Assembly: GCF_025264685.1 (NCBI RefSeq)
Contig: NZ_CP073721.1
Location: 4,083,001-4,147,000, forward strand
Direction: 5' to 3'
DNA from: Dactylosporangium roseum
GTDB lineage: Bacteria > Actinomycetota > Actinomycetes > Mycobacteriales > Micromonosporaceae
DNA: 64,000 nucleotides
The notes beneath the pieces are model-generated. The model saw only the letters and a program-made list of their open reading frames with translations, had not been told where the DNA came from and made no database searches. The translations under genes and the position numbers were made by a program. Positions 25,711 through 34,886 of the stretch are shown one piece after another (positions within the stretch are counted from its first letter, which is position 1; every line of letters starts with the position of its first letter).

Positions 25711-26103
25711 TCAGCAGTCCCGCAGCTCAGGCGACTGGTTGAGCACCTGACCCCGCGGCGAGACGAAGGCGTGATAGCGCTCGCCGCCGACCGCGGCTGG
25801 CGGGAACGCCGCGACCCGGTGGCAGTTCTGGAAGGCGAGCCGCACGCCGAAGTGCCGCTCGAGGCCGCCGCGGATCGCGTCGCTGGCCAGGGCGCGCAGC
25901 AACTGGCCGCGCTCGGCCTCGCTGGGCGGCGGGACGGTGTGGTCGGCGAACTCGCCGCCGCCGGCGTGCAGGTCGGCGGCGACGCCGCTGACGATCTGCC
26001 ACGCGTACGGCAGGGAGTCCCGGACGCAGGCGACGAACTCGGCGTCGTCGACCGGCCCGGCCTCGGCGCGCTCCAGCAGCGCGATCGGTACGTTCAGGGA
26101 CAT
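25711..26103 (-). CDS. SCO5389 family protein
   Basis: The protein has 130 residues. The sequence LPYAWQIVSGVAADLHAGGGEFADHTVPPP and QLLRALASDAIRGGLERHFG, with FQNCHRVAAFPP, matches as far as I recall the actinobacterial family named after SCO5389. Its function is unknown. GAGGAGG precedes the ATG at 26103. It lies 23 bases after the ATPase gene upstream on the same strand, so the two form one unit, as in Streptomyces. Confidence 0.82.
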   Translation of the reverse strand: MSLNVPIALLERAEAGPVDDAEFVACVRDSLPYAWQIVSGVAADLHAGGGEFADHTVPPPSEAERGQLLRALASDAIRGGLERHFGVRLAFQNCHRVAAFPPAAVGGERYHAFVSPRGQVLNQSPELRDC

Positions 26104-26126
26104 CCGCTCCTCCTCAGGTGCGTCTT

Positions 26127-27092
26127 TCAGGGCGCGGCGGCGGTCGCCGTCGCGAGAGTGAAGCCGGGCTCGATCTGCTCGGCCAGGTCGGCGCCGGTGC
26201 GGGCGTTGCCCCAGGCGACGGCATTGCGGGCGTGGAACTCGGCGGCCTGCGCGGCGTAGCGCTCCCAGTCCTTCGTGCAGCCGTCCAGCGCCGTACGCAT
26301 GGTGGCCAAGGCGCTGGCGTTGGCCGGCTCCAGCGCCTCGATCGGCAGGAACCGGCCGCGCTCGGCGGCCTTCACGAAGCCTGACCGGCCGATCCAGCAC
26401 AGCAGGTCTTCGCCGACCTCCTCGCGCAGGAACGCCACGTCGTCGGCGTCGTCGACCTTGTTGCCCACCACCGCGACCCGCACGCCGTAGTCGCGGGCGT
26501 AGCCGACGTACTGCCGGTACACCCCCACGCCGCGCACGGTCGGCTCACACACCAGGAAGGTGAGGTCGAACCGGGTGAAGAGTCCCGAGGCGAACGAGTC
26601 CGCGCCGGCGGTCATGTCGACGACCACGTAGTCTCCCGCGCCGTCGACCAGGTGGTTGAGCATCAGCTCCACCGCGCCGACCTTCGAGTGGTAGCACGCC
26701 ACGCCCAGGTCGCCGGCCGCGAACGGTCCGGTCACCGCGAGCCGCACCCCGCCGACGCGGTGGACCAGCCGGTCGTACAGCGGGTTCGGCTCGGCCACCC
26801 GCAACAGCCGTGAGCCGGGACCGGGCGGGGTCGTCTTGAGCATCGCCGACGTTGCCGCGATCCGCGGGTTGTCGCCGCGGAGGTAGTCCTTGACGGTTTC
26901 CAGGTGGTCGCCGAGGGCCGGGAGCCGGACCGCCTCGTCGGGGTCGGCACCCAGCGCCACCGCGAGATGCTGGTTGATGTCGGCGTCGACGGCCAGCAGC
27001 GACCGGCCGTCCTGAGCCGCGAGGAATCGGCAGAACAGTCCGGCAAGGGTGGTCTTCCCGCTGCCACCCTTGCCGACGAAGGCAGCTTTCAC
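26127..27092 (-). CDS. MinD/CooC-like P-loop ATPase
   Basis: The protein has 321 residues. The deviant Walker A is FVGKGGSGKTTLAGLFC, with LLAVDADINQHLAVALG as the switch segment and YVVVDMTAGADSFASGLF as Walker B. AVVGNKVDD is the guanine/adenine-specificity region. CooC-type ATPases insert nickel in CO dehydrogenase; whether this one handles a metal is unknown. The GTG at 27092 has no ribosome site, and a promoter is spaced so that transcription would begin at this codon, making the gene probably leaderless. It is paired with the SCO5389-like gene. Confidence 0.82.
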   Translation of the reverse strand: MKAAFVGKGGSGKTTLAGLFCRFLAAQDGRSLLAVDADINQHLAVALGADPDEAVRLPALGDHLETVKDYLRGDNPRIAATSAMLKTTPPGPGSRLLRVAEPNPLYDRLVHRVGGVRLAVTGPFAAGDLGVACYHSKVGAVELMLNHLVDGAGDYVVVDMTAGADSFASGLFTRFDLTFLVCEPTVRGVGVYRQYVGYARDYGVRVAVVGNKVDDADDVAFLREEVGEDLLCWIGRSGFVKAAERGRFLPIEALEPANASALATMRTALDGCTKDWERYAAQAAEFHARNAVAWGNARTGADLAEQIEPGFTLATATAAAP

Positions 27093-27127
27093 ACTGTGTT
27101 GGTAACGGTTTTCATTTGCAGAGTCAA
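27092..27127 (-). promoter_or_regulatory. leaderless promoter with overlapping palindrome
   Basis: On the minus strand TTGACT (27127-27122) and TACCAA (27104-27099) are 17 bases apart. The predicted +1 is the GTG start at 27092. The palindrome TGNNAACNGTTNNCA (27100-27114, TGGTAACGGTTTTCA on the plus strand) covers the -10 and spacer, so a repressor bound there would block RNA polymerase. Its shape recalls Zur-type boxes, but the match is incomplete. Confidence 0.5.
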
Positions 27128-27280
27128 GCCGAACACGCGGACGGCGACCCGGCCGGCTGAGCCTCGGTGCCGCTGCGGGTCATCAGGGCTTCACCCCGTC
27201 GCCCCGGACTCAACCCCGGCATGGCGCTACGGGATGGTGGCGCACGGTCGTGCTGGTGGTGTCTGTCGCTCATGATCGCC

Positions 27281-27313
27281 GCCCGACCCGGGGTGGCGCG
27301 TTCCGGGTCGGGC
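27281..27313. terminator. strong 11-bp stem hairpin
   Basis: GCCCGACCCGG pairs perfectly with CCGGGTCGGGC around an 11-base loop. It is followed at once by the dispersed repeat beginning ATGATCATGGG, the same order (hairpin, then repeat) as at 58403-60130 before the insertion sequence split it. Confidence 0.5.
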
Positions 27314-27315
27314 GA

Positions 27316-27472
27316 CTCCATGATCATGGGATCGAGCGGCACGGCGGCGGATTGTGGCGGAACGCGTGCCGGCCGGCACCCTCGGCGGCGACACCTCCGA
27401 GGCCCGCGCCTGAATTGTCGGCCTGATCCGGGTTGACAAGGGGCCGTTGGACTGAACTTCGCGGCCTTGTGC
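27316..27472. repeat. dispersed intergenic repeat, copy A
   Basis: This stretch aligns with 59998-60130. Shared blocks include ATGATCATGGG, TCGAGCGGC, CGGCGGCGGAT, CTCGGCGGCGAC, CCTCCGAG and ACTTCGCGGCCTTG in the same order, with small insertions. It encodes nothing I recognise. Confidence 0.75.
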
Positions 27473-27964
27473 CCGACAGTCAGATCTGTGACTGTTCAGG
27501 TGCGTCAGGTGGTGGGAAACGTGGCCTGGGGCCCAGGTCTTCCTTCCAGCCGGACCGGCTCCGCGACCACCACGCCGAGGGGTTGGCAGCATCGACGAGC
27601 CCGGCCACCCGACCTTCCGATCGACCCGATCGACCCGGGTTCGTCGTGATGCTGGAGACTTTTTGCTGCTCTGGGTGCCAAAAGTCTCCAGCATCACGCA
27701 GATCCCAACACATTCTCAACCGTCGATGCATCAGGATGTCCGGAATGTCGGTGACTCCTGTGAGCCGTCGAGGACGCACGGCGACCACTCGATACCGGGT
27801 CGGCCGGGTGGACCGGGTGGACCGGCCACCCTGACCCCGCCGCCGCGCGCACCGCCGCCCGCCGACCTGGTTGCCGGCAGGGCGGGCGTCCCACCGCAAC
27901 ATGAAGTCGCTCGGCCCGGAACGCGCCGTCCGGCGACCGCGCAACACCGGGTTGGCGGAAGGCG
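27473..27964. other. non-coding region
   Basis: No convincing gene is present. It holds a long inverted repeat (listed separately) and short direct repeats such as GATCGACC (27619-27636) and GGTGGACCG (27808-27826). The open frames here have no family character and unusual composition for coding DNA. Confidence 0.5.
27645..27698. repeat. 19-bp perfect inverted repeat, 16-base loop
   Basis: The arm 27645-27663 (CGTGATGCTGGAGACTTTT) is the exact reverse complement of 27680-27698. The T-rich end of the left arm and A-rich start of the right arm give a stem with an A/U top, unlike the GC-only hairpins elsewhere in the window. It may be a structured RNA, a terminator, or the end product of a small mobile element. 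Confidence 0.7.
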
Positions 27965-28717
27965 TCAGCGGATCGTGCTTTCGATCAGGTCGTGGCCGAG
28001 GTCGAAGCGGATACCGTCGGGGTTGGCCACGCCGTTGGTGTACCACGACTGGTCGGCTTCCGGGTGGGGGCCGACCAGGCCGACCCGTCCAGCGCCACAG
28101 GTGGTGACGACGGCGGCGGCGGCGCCGGTGTCGTAGGTGGCGAGCACGGTGGCGGGTGTGTCGTGTTGGAGCCGGAAGTGTGCGCCGTCCTGGAAGTACA
28201 TGTGTCGTCGTTGGCCCCGCCAGGTGACCCCGACGACCGTGCTGTCGGTGCCCCGCACGCTGGCCTTCGCGCTGCGGACGTAGCTCTCGACGGCGACGTC
28301 GGTGAGCAGGCCGAAGCCGGGACCGCCGCCGGCGAGATATGCCCCCAGGCAGAACCCGAGGTAGTGTCCGCCGTCGTTGACGAAGGCGCGGATGTCGTCC
28401 GAATGCGCGCGCAGGCTGCGCCACGCCGACCTCGCCTCCCCGCCGCCGGGTTGGGCGTAGACGGTGGCTTCGGCGAGCGTGTCGGCCGAGAGCCGCACGT
28501 GCTCGTCGGGGCCGCAGAACTGGACGCGAAAACCGGTCGGCGCGCCGCTGAGGAGGGCGGCCACGGCCTCCGGGCAGCCGGGATAGGCCGCGGGGCCACG
28601 GTAGACCAGGGCCAACGGCCGGTTCGTGGATGACGCGTGGCCGACACCGGTCCCGCCGGTCAGGCCGGCCACAAAGCCGGCGGCGCTCGCGCCGATGAGA
28701 AAGTCGCGACGTTTCAT
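27965..28717 (-). CDS. Tat-exported BPL_N (glutamine amidotransferase-like) domain protein
   Basis: The protein has 250 residues. It begins MKRRDFLIGASAAGFVAGL, a twin-arginine signal with cleavage near GHA-SST. The mature part is a class I amidotransferase-like fold of the BPL_N type: ALVYRGPAAYPGC, VYAQPGG, and the nucleophile elbow GFCLGAYLAGG with its Cys. A late GPHPEAD contains the His/Glu pair. GAGG precedes the ATG at 28717, so the longer frame upstream is rejected. An extracytoplasmic hydrolase or binding role is inferred; the substrate is unknown. Confidence 0.85.
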   Translation of the reverse strand: MKRRDFLIGASAAGFVAGLTGGTGVGHASSTNRPLALVYRGPAAYPGCPEAVAALLSGAPTGFRVQFCGPDEHVRLSADTLAEATVYAQPGGGEARSAWRSLRAHSDDIRAFVNDGGHYLGFCLGAYLAGGGPGFGLLTDVAVESYVRSAKASVRGTDSTVVGVTWRGQRRHMYFQDGAHFRLQHDTPATVLATYDTGAAAAVVTTCGAGRVGLVGPHPEADQSWYTNGVANPDGIRFDLGHDLIESTIR

Positions 28718-29090
28718 GGTCTGTACCTCGATCGTGTTGCCCGCGTCTGGCGGGTCGGCAAAAGAATCGATGAGTGTCGTCGGCGACGCAAGCGGCGTGG
28801 CCACCGTCTCCGAGCGTCTGGGCGGGCATCCGCCGGATCGCGGACGAGCAGTTCGGGGCGCACCCTGGCGGTGCACTCCTGGACGTGGAGAACACGGGAG
28901 CCGCGCCGGCAGACGGTTGTCGCTGACGGCTTCAACCGGAAACGTGCATCGACCCACGTAGGGCGGACGCCCCGGACCAATGTTGGCAGTTCTTGACCTG
29001 GGCGTGTGGCGGTCGGCTGGGATTTCTCACCACGACATCACCTGCGCGCTTCCGGTCGCCGCGGTGGCGGGCCCGGTCGCGGTTCGCCGG
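28718..29090. other. intergenic region, no gene seen
   Basis: About 370 bases lie between two minus-strand genes. They should hold the promoter of the BPL_N gene (upstream of 28717). I see no supported operator, RNA or coding sequence. Confidence 0.45.
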
Positions 29091-30281
29091 TCACCGGGCG
29101 GGGTCCGCCGGTGCGTGGGATCCCGACGTGGTCGCGGCCCCGCCGCCACGGTCCGGCGTAATGCCCAGTTCGGCCAGTTCGGTGGCGCGGGCCACGTCAC
29201 CGGACGTCATGATCCCGGTCAACCGGCCGTCGGTCACGACCGGGGCCAGCCGGTGGCCGCCGGCCAACAGCGCCGGGGCGGTGTCGATCAGGGGAGCGGC
29301 CGGGTCCAGCACGTGGGCCCGGTCGACCGGCGCCGAGACCTCGCCCAGTCGCACCCGCTCCCGGTCGGTGCGGGGAACCTTGGCGAGCCGGTTGATGCTG
29401 ACCAGGCCGACCAGGCGCCCGTCCAGGTCCAGCACCGGGAAGACGCGGTGTGGGTGGCGGCGGGCCACCGTGGCGACGAAGTCCGCGATGGACTGGCTGG
29501 TGTAGCCACACACGGCCGGTGTCGTCATGACGTCGCCGACCCGAACCCCGGCCAGCGCCTTCCGCAGCATCACGTGGGTGGTCTCCGCGTGGGCGGACAG
29601 GGCGAGGAACCAGCCCAGGACCACCAGCCACAACCCGCCGAAATTGGCGGCCAGCAGCACCTCGACGAGACCGGCGGCGATCAGTAGCCCACCGAGCACC
29701 GTGCCCGCGCGGCCGGCGGCGCGGCGGGCGCCGGCCCGGTCGCCCCGGACCCACCACAGGACCGCGGCCAACACCCGGCCGCCGTCCAGCGGTGCGCCAG
29801 GCAGCAGGTTGAACACCCCGAGAATGGCGTTGACGACGGCCAGCCAGCCCAGCCCGGTCACCGCCAGCGGGCCGGCACCCGACGCGGAGGCACCGGCTGC
29901 GGCGGCGGCGAACACCCCGGCGCCGACCAGGCTCACCACCGGCCCGGCCAGCGCGATCAGCAGGTCGGCGCGGGCGTGCGGAGCCTCGCCGTCCAACTCG
30001 GACACGCCACCGAGCAGCCACAGGGTGATCGCGCGTACCCGCACCCCGTAGTGCCGGGCGACCAGCGCGTGGGCGAGTTCGTGAGCGAGCAGGGCGGCCA
30101 GGAACAGCACCGCCACGATCACCGCCACACCCCAGTACACGGCCGCCGGGTACCCCCGCGCGCCGCCGGGCAGGATCACCGACGCCAGGCCCTGCACCAG
30201 CAGCAGCATGATCACCAGGACTGACCAGTGCACCCCGATCGGGATGCCGGCGAGCCGGCCCAGCCGCGCAGTCTGCCGCAT
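29091..30281 (-). CDS. site-2 protease with CBS pair (Rip3-like)
   Basis: The protein has 396 residues. The membrane part has about six helices. The zinc motif is AALLAHELAHALVARHYG (HExxH), and the third ligand is in FNLLPGAPLDGGRVLAAVLWW. Two C-terminal CBS domains follow (VRVGDVMTTPAVCGYTSQSI and LAPVVTDGRLTGIMTSGDVARA). The architecture matches M. tuberculosis Rip3 (Rv2625c), a DosR-regulon protein. CBS domains usually sense adenine nucleotides, so cleavage may respond to energy charge. The start is ambiguous: ATG 30281 is chosen, with GTG 30287 and 30290 nearer to GGAGG. Confidence 0.92.
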   Translation of the reverse strand: MRQTARLGRLAGIPIGVHWSVLVIMLLLVQGLASVILPGGARGYPAAVYWGVAVIVAVLFLAALLAHELAHALVARHYGVRVRAITLWLLGGVSELDGEAPHARADLLIALAGPVVSLVGAGVFAAAAAGASASGAGPLAVTGLGWLAVVNAILGVFNLLPGAPLDGGRVLAAVLWWVRGDRAGARRAAGRAGTVLGGLLIAAGLVEVLLAANFGGLWLVVLGWFLALSAHAETTHVMLRKALAGVRVGDVMTTPAVCGYTSQSIADFVATVARRHPHRVFPVLDLDGRLVGLVSINRLAKVPRTDRERVRLGEVSAPVDRAHVLDPAAPLIDTAPALLAGGHRLAPVVTDGRLTGIMTSGDVARATELAELGITPDRGGGAATTSGSHAPADPAR

Positions 30282-30942
30282 CGCCACCACCGCCCTCCGG
30301 CAACAGCTTCACCCTCAGCGCTCCGCGCACCCGTCCGGCCAGGCTCGTGACACCGGCGGCGGCCGGCCGGCCGGCCTCAACCCGGTAGATCCCCTGTTCC
30401 GGCCCTTCCCACCCTCCGAGCAGCGAACGCTTCGCGCGCTCCGCACAGGTACGACGGCCCGGGCCGCCCCGGAAGGGCGGCCTGAGCCTGCCTCATGCCG
30501 GCTGAACGGTGGCGCTACGTGCCGGACGACGACGTCGCGCCCGGCGACGGTGTCGCCGGGCCGACGTCCGCATGGCCACGCGCGCCTGTCCCCGCCTGGT
30601 CCGGATCACTCCCTGGACCATGGATGCGGATACCACCCGGGAACGGCGATAAACCGCACAACTTCGAGTTCCGCTGCCGGCCGCGCCGTGCGCGGGAGCG
30701 GCTCGTCCCGACCGGGGCGGTGGTCCGTCCGCGGGCACGCACCCGGTACGGCACCGTTGTGGCATCCGGCACCTATCCCGCCGGACCGGCGCCAGCCGAT
30801 CGGCCGGTCGCCGTCAGCGTCCGGACAGCCCGGCGTCGATGGCGGGTTTCGGACGTTAGCCGGCGACGGCATCGGGTAGCGCGCAGTGCCGCGGTCGTGT
30901 CGCGGCGTGATCTTTTGAGCGATCGGGCCGTGGGGGTTCGGG
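30282..30942. other. 650-base divergent intergenic region
   Basis: This region has no gene I can support; the long open frames are high-GC shadows rich in Arg and Pro. It contains a hairpin GGCCGCCC-CGGAA-GGGCGGCC (30462-30482) and must hold the promoters of the protease and of the carboxypeptidase. Confidence 0.45.
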
Positions 30943-32184
30943 TTGACCAAGACCAGTGTGGAGCCGGTGGTCGTACCGCGGCCGGCTCGCCGTCCAAGGC
31001 TGTGGCTGTCCGTGACCGCGCTGGTCGTCGCGCTCGCCGCCGGCGGATTCATCACGTTCAGGCTGGCGCAGCCGGTGCCGGCGCCGCGGATCGCGCAGAC
31101 CGTACCGCAAACGTATGCGATCCCGGGCGATCCACCGGTGCTGCCGTGGCCGCGGGCCGGGCAGGCGACGGTCGAGATCGACGGACTCGGCCGGCTGGGC
31201 GCCTCCGGCGACGCGCGACCCGTGCCGATCGCCAGTGTCACCAAGGTGATGACCGCGTACCTCGTCCTGCGGGACCATCCCCTGCGCCTGGACGAGGACG
31301 GCCCCACGCTGACCGTCTCGGCCGACGAGGCCGCCGCCTACCCGGCCCAGCTCGCCTCCGGACAGTCGCTGGTCCGGGTCGAGGCCGGCGAGGTGCTCAC
31401 CGAACGGCAGGCCCTCCAAGCCCTGCTACTGCCCTCGGCCAACAACGTCGCCCACATGCTCGCCCGCTGGGACGCTGGTAGCAGCGGCGCGTTCGTGGCC
31501 AGGATGAACGAGGCCGCGGCCCGGCTCGGGATGGCGGACACGCGGTACACCGACCCGTCCGGGCTCGATCCGGCGACCGTCAGCACCGCCGCAGACCAGG
31601 TCGTTCTGGCCCGGACGGCGATGCAGGTGCCGGTGTTGGCGCAGATCGTGGCGATGCCGCAGGCCACGCTCCCCGTGGTCGGGCAGGTCAAGAACGTCAA
31701 CACACAGCTCGGTCAGGACGGGATCGTCGGTATCAAGACCGGCTCCACCGACGAGGCGGGCGGCTGCCTGCTCTTCGCCGCCGAGATCTCCGTGGAGGGG
31801 CGCCGGCTCAGGCTCTTCGGCGCCGTGCTCGCACCCGGCCCGAATCTGGCGGACGCCTTCGCGGCCAGTCGTCGCCTGATCCAAGCCGGCAGCGGCCTGG
31901 TGCGCCAGTACCGGGTCGTGCGCGCCGGCGAGGTCGTGGCGACCGTCCGGGGACCGATGGGCAGGAGCACGACACTCGCCGCGGCCGGGGACGTGGACGT
32001 GCTCGGCTGGCCCGGCTTGACGTACCGGATCGACACCCTCGCCGCCGTGCCGGGCCGCGTCGCGGCGGGCACCGGTGCCGGCACGCTCAAGCTCACCGCC
32101 TCGGCCACGACCGTGACCGTCGCCCTGCGGACCACCGGCGCGCTCGCACCGCCCAGTTGGTGGGAGCGGATCACACACGGGTGA
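30943..32184 (+). CDS. D-alanyl-D-alanine carboxypeptidase (PBP5/6 family)
   Basis: The protein has 413 residues. An N-terminal signal anchor (LWLSVTALVVALAAGGFITF) is followed by the penicillin-binding domain with PIASVTKVMTAYLVL (SxxK), LLPSANNVAHMLA (SxN) and VGIKTGSTDEAGGCLLFAA (KTG). Family members trim pentapeptide side chains outside the membrane. The C-terminal 110 residues are beta-rich. The TTG at 30943 stands behind GGGGG. It ends WWERITHG. Confidence 0.93.
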   Translation: MTKTSVEPVVVPRPARRPRLWLSVTALVVALAAGGFITFRLAQPVPAPRIAQTVPQTYAIPGDPPVLPWPRAGQATVEIDGLGRLGASGDARPVPIASVTKVMTAYLVLRDHPLRLDEDGPTLTVSADEAAAYPAQLASGQSLVRVEAGEVLTERQALQALLLPSANNVAHMLARWDAGSSGAFVARMNEAAARLGMADTRYTDPSGLDPATVSTAADQVVLARTAMQVPVLAQIVAMPQATLPVVGQVKNVNTQLGQDGIVGIKTGSTDEAGGCLLFAAEISVEGRRLRLFGAVLAPGPNLADAFAASRRLIQAGSGLVRQYRVVRAGEVVATVRGPMGRSTTLAAAGDVDVLGWPGLTYRIDTLAAVPGRVAAGTGAGTLKLTASATTVTVALRTTGALAPPSWWERITHG

Positions 32185-32244
32185 GTGCCGGCCGGCGCCG
32201 CGTCCCGCTGTCGATGTCGTCGAACAGCAGACGCCCCTCGGCGG

Positions 32245-32937
32245 TCAGCGAAGGAGCAACGGCACCACGATGGCGACGAGATCCAGCAGGAAGTGCGTCA
32301 CCGTCGGCGCCACGAGGCTGCGCCGCCAGAGGTAGACGGCGGCGAGCGCCAGGCCGGTCGCACCCACCGTCAGCAGTCCCGCGCCGCCTTCGTATCCGTG
32401 CCCCACCGAGAAGATCATCGAAGACAACAGCACCGCCCACCCACGGCTACGGAGGACACTCGCGAATCGCAGGATCAGATATCCGCGGAAGATCGTCTCC
32501 TCGGCGACGGCGACCACCGCAACCAGCACCACGGCGAGGATGAGCTCCCCGGTTCCGGGCGGGGGCAGCAGGGCCGCGCTGGACGGCCCCGGCCCGGACA
32601 GACCAGCGGCCCGCAGCGCGGCGTCCAGCGCCTGCGCCCCGACCAGGACCGGCGCCGTCAGCGCGACCCCCAGAGCGACCTCTCGCCCGACTGCGCGGCC
32701 GACCCAGCCGATCGCCGCGAGCGGCTGCCGGGCACGAGACAGCAGCAGCAGGATCAGGGCGACGAGTCCCGCGTCGCGGGCGATCGTCGCGCCGGCCAGC
32801 AGCGGGAACGACACGGCGGCTCGCCCGGCCGCGACGAACGAGAACACCAACGGCGGCACGACGAGCAGCAGGAACACACCCAACTCCGCCAGCTCCTGCC
32901 GGCGGGACAGGATCCCGGCGAAGGCCCGGTCGTTCAT
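32245..32937 (-). CDS. CPBP family intramembrane metalloprotease
   Basis: The protein has 230 residues and about seven helices. The family motifs are VAEETIFRGYLILRF (EExxxR), SMIFSVGHGYEGG (FxxxH) and VTHFLLDLVAI (HxxxD/N). CPBP proteases (Abi/CAAX-type) cut within the membrane or give bacteriocin immunity; the target is unknown. The ATG at 32937 follows GGGAG. It converges with the carboxypeptidase. Confidence 0.88.
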   Translation of the reverse strand: MNDRAFAGILSRRQELAELGVFLLLVVPPLVFSFVAAGRAAVSFPLLAGATIARDAGLVALILLLLSRARQPLAAIGWVGRAVGREVALGVALTAPVLVGAQALDAALRAAGLSGPGPSSAALLPPPGTGELILAVVLVAVVAVAEETIFRGYLILRFASVLRSRGWAVLLSSMIFSVGHGYEGGAGLLTVGATGLALAAVYLWRRSLVAPTVTHFLLDLVAIVVPLLLR

Positions 32938-33227
32938 CGGCGCTCCCGCACACGCTGTGGTCGTCGGCGGCCCGCTCACCACCATCCAGGATGCCCCGGG
33001 CGGTGCTGTCGTCCCGCCTGCCCGAGGCGAGCGGCGTCACCGCGCTCGGCGGCCCGCGGTGCCCCGCCGCGGACCATCGCTCCAGCAGGCGCCCCCGTTC
33101 CCGGCTGTCGGCCACCGGGCCGGGTCGGCTGAGCCGGGTACATTTGCAGCCGCGCGGGCCGGCCCAGAGCCGCGTGTGCCCGCGGAATGCTGTTGTGGCT
33201 GCCGTGGACGGGGGTGCAGGAGGAGTC

Positions 33228-34793
33228 GTGACGTCCGAGGACGGCAAGCGGCACGGGGTGGATGCCGGGATCCCGGGTGGTGTCGCCCCGCCGGACGGCG
33301 GGCGGCCCGCGCGCCGGCACGGGCCGGGCGCCGTGTTGCGGGAGGCGCGTTCGCTGCCGACGGTGCTGCTGCTGGCGGTCTGCCTGTTGGTCGGCGTCCC
33401 CGCCACCATCGGGCTGACGCCGGCCCAGGAGTTGACGGTCGCCGGTCAGACCCTGTCGGTGGGTGCTCGCGTCCCCAGCCTGTCGGTGTCCGGGCCGGCC
33501 CGGCTGGTGCAGATCGGCAACACGCGGCTCGACATCGCGCCGTTGCGGGTCTACGGGCCACTGCGGCCGCAGGTGACGCTCGGGCCGATCCAGCGCAACC
33601 CGGCGGCCGCCGCAACGGTCGACCCCGCCAGCGGGGCGCAGGCGCGGGCGGCCGCGGTGTCCACGGTCAGCACCGGGTTCCTGCAGTGGTACTGCTGGGC
33701 GACGCTCGGCCTGTTCGCCTTCACCCTCGCCGCGGCCGCGGTCGCCGCCTACCTCCGCATCCTGGTCATCCTTCGGCGGCAGAGCCGGGCCCGGCACCGG
33801 CAGGTCACGGCGGCGGAGCTGTGGCACAGCGGCGCGGGACAGTTCCGCCGGATGGCGTCCATCGCGGTCGCGGTCACCATGGTGTGCTGGGCGGGTGCCG
33901 GGGCGTTGGCCTATTCCGGCACCGTGCAAGGGCTGCAGAGCGTGCGGTCACTGGCCGACCTGGTCGGCACCCACCACCTGTCGCCGTTGGCGGTGGGGCC
34001 GAAGGTGACCGGCTACACGGGCGCGGTGATCGGCGACTCACGCGCGGCGCGCGTCGGGGGCGCTCCGGTCGCCGGCGCCACCCCGGACGACACCGCGTGC
34101 GGTCGCAGCGCTGACTCCCTCGCCGCCGAGATCGGCATGACGCGGGGCCAGCGGGTGCTGAACCTGGCCTGCTCCGGCGCCTCCGTCCCGCGCGGCCTGC
34201 TCGGTCCGCAGGCGCAGGGCGGGCGCACCCTGCCCAGCCAGGTCGGCCTGCTGCAGCAGATGCGCGGGCTGAAGTACGTCGCGGTGGTGATCGGGCCGAA
34301 CGATCTGTATTGGGCGGACTTCCTGCAATACTGCTACGCCGTCGCCGACTGCCAGGACCGGTTCACCCAGGGCGAGTTCGACTACCGGCTGGCCACCTTC
34401 GACCGGGACTACGGCGAGCTGCTGCACCATCTCAACGACCTGCCCGGTCGCCCGCAGATCGTCGTCGTGACGTCGTACGACGTGTTCAACGCGGACGCGA
34501 CCTGTAGCGACGCCAGGGGGCCGGCCGGCGTCAGCGGGCTGAACCCGAGCAACATCACGTTGCTGTCCGGCCGCAACAAGGCACTCAACGACGTGCTCGT
34601 CAGCGGTGCGCGGAAGTACGGGTTCAGCGTCGCCTCCCCGCGGCTGGCCCCGCTGTGCACGGACAGCGCCGATCGTCTGGGGGCGGACATCCAGGGGCTG
34701 GACGGCACCCACCCGTTCCACCCGACCGGCATCGGATCGATGCGCCTGGCCTCGGCCGTGGTGCAGGCCATCAGGGCGGACACCGGCACCTGA
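33228..34793 (+). CDS. membrane-anchored SGNH/GDSL hydrolase
   Basis: The protein has 521 residues. A helix near residue 45 (TVLLLAVCLLVGVPATIGL), an extracellular stretch, two more helices (LFAFTLAAAAVAAYL and ASIAVAVTMVCWAGAGALA) and then an SGNH domain are visible. The catalytic Ser is in GAVIGDSRAARVGG, the Asn in VVIGPNDLYWADF and the Asp/His in LDGTHPFHPTGIGS. Six Cys residues in the outer domain probably form disulfides. GGAGGAG precedes the GTG at 33228. It may act as an esterase on cell-wall or lipid acyl groups; the substrate is unknown. Confidence 0.85.
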   Translation: MTSEDGKRHGVDAGIPGGVAPPDGGRPARRHGPGAVLREARSLPTVLLLAVCLLVGVPATIGLTPAQELTVAGQTLSVGARVPSLSVSGPARLVQIGNTRLDIAPLRVYGPLRPQVTLGPIQRNPAAAATVDPASGAQARAAAVSTVSTGFLQWYCWATLGLFAFTLAAAAVAAYLRILVILRRQSRARHRQVTAAELWHSGAGQFRRMASIAVAVTMVCWAGAGALAYSGTVQGLQSVRSLADLVGTHHLSPLAVGPKVTGYTGAVIGDSRAARVGGAPVAGATPDDTACGRSADSLAAEIGMTRGQRVLNLACSGASVPRGLLGPQAQGGRTLPSQVGLLQQMRGLKYVAVVIGPNDLYWADFLQYCYAVADCQDRFTQGEFDYRLATFDRDYGELLHHLNDLPGRPQIVVVTSYDVFNADATCSDARGPAGVSGLNPSNITLLSGRNKALNDVLVSGARKYGFSVASPRLAPLCTDSADRLGADIQGLDGTHPFHPTGIGSMRLASAVVQAIRADTGT

Positions 34794-34886
34794 TCCGGCT
34801 TCCTGACGCCGGCCGCCGCTCAACTCGAACGCTCGCGGGCCGATGTGGGGAGTGGACAGGGACGCCGGGATGGAAAGCCGGGAGGC

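Noticed and set aside
27433..27834. Possible 133-residue protein
   Set aside because: It runs through the perfect inverted repeat and the direct repeats, and its composition is unlike coding DNA here.
30495..31481. Plus-strand frame before the carboxypeptidase gene
   Set aside because: It overlaps the true gene in another frame and is Arg-rich without domains.
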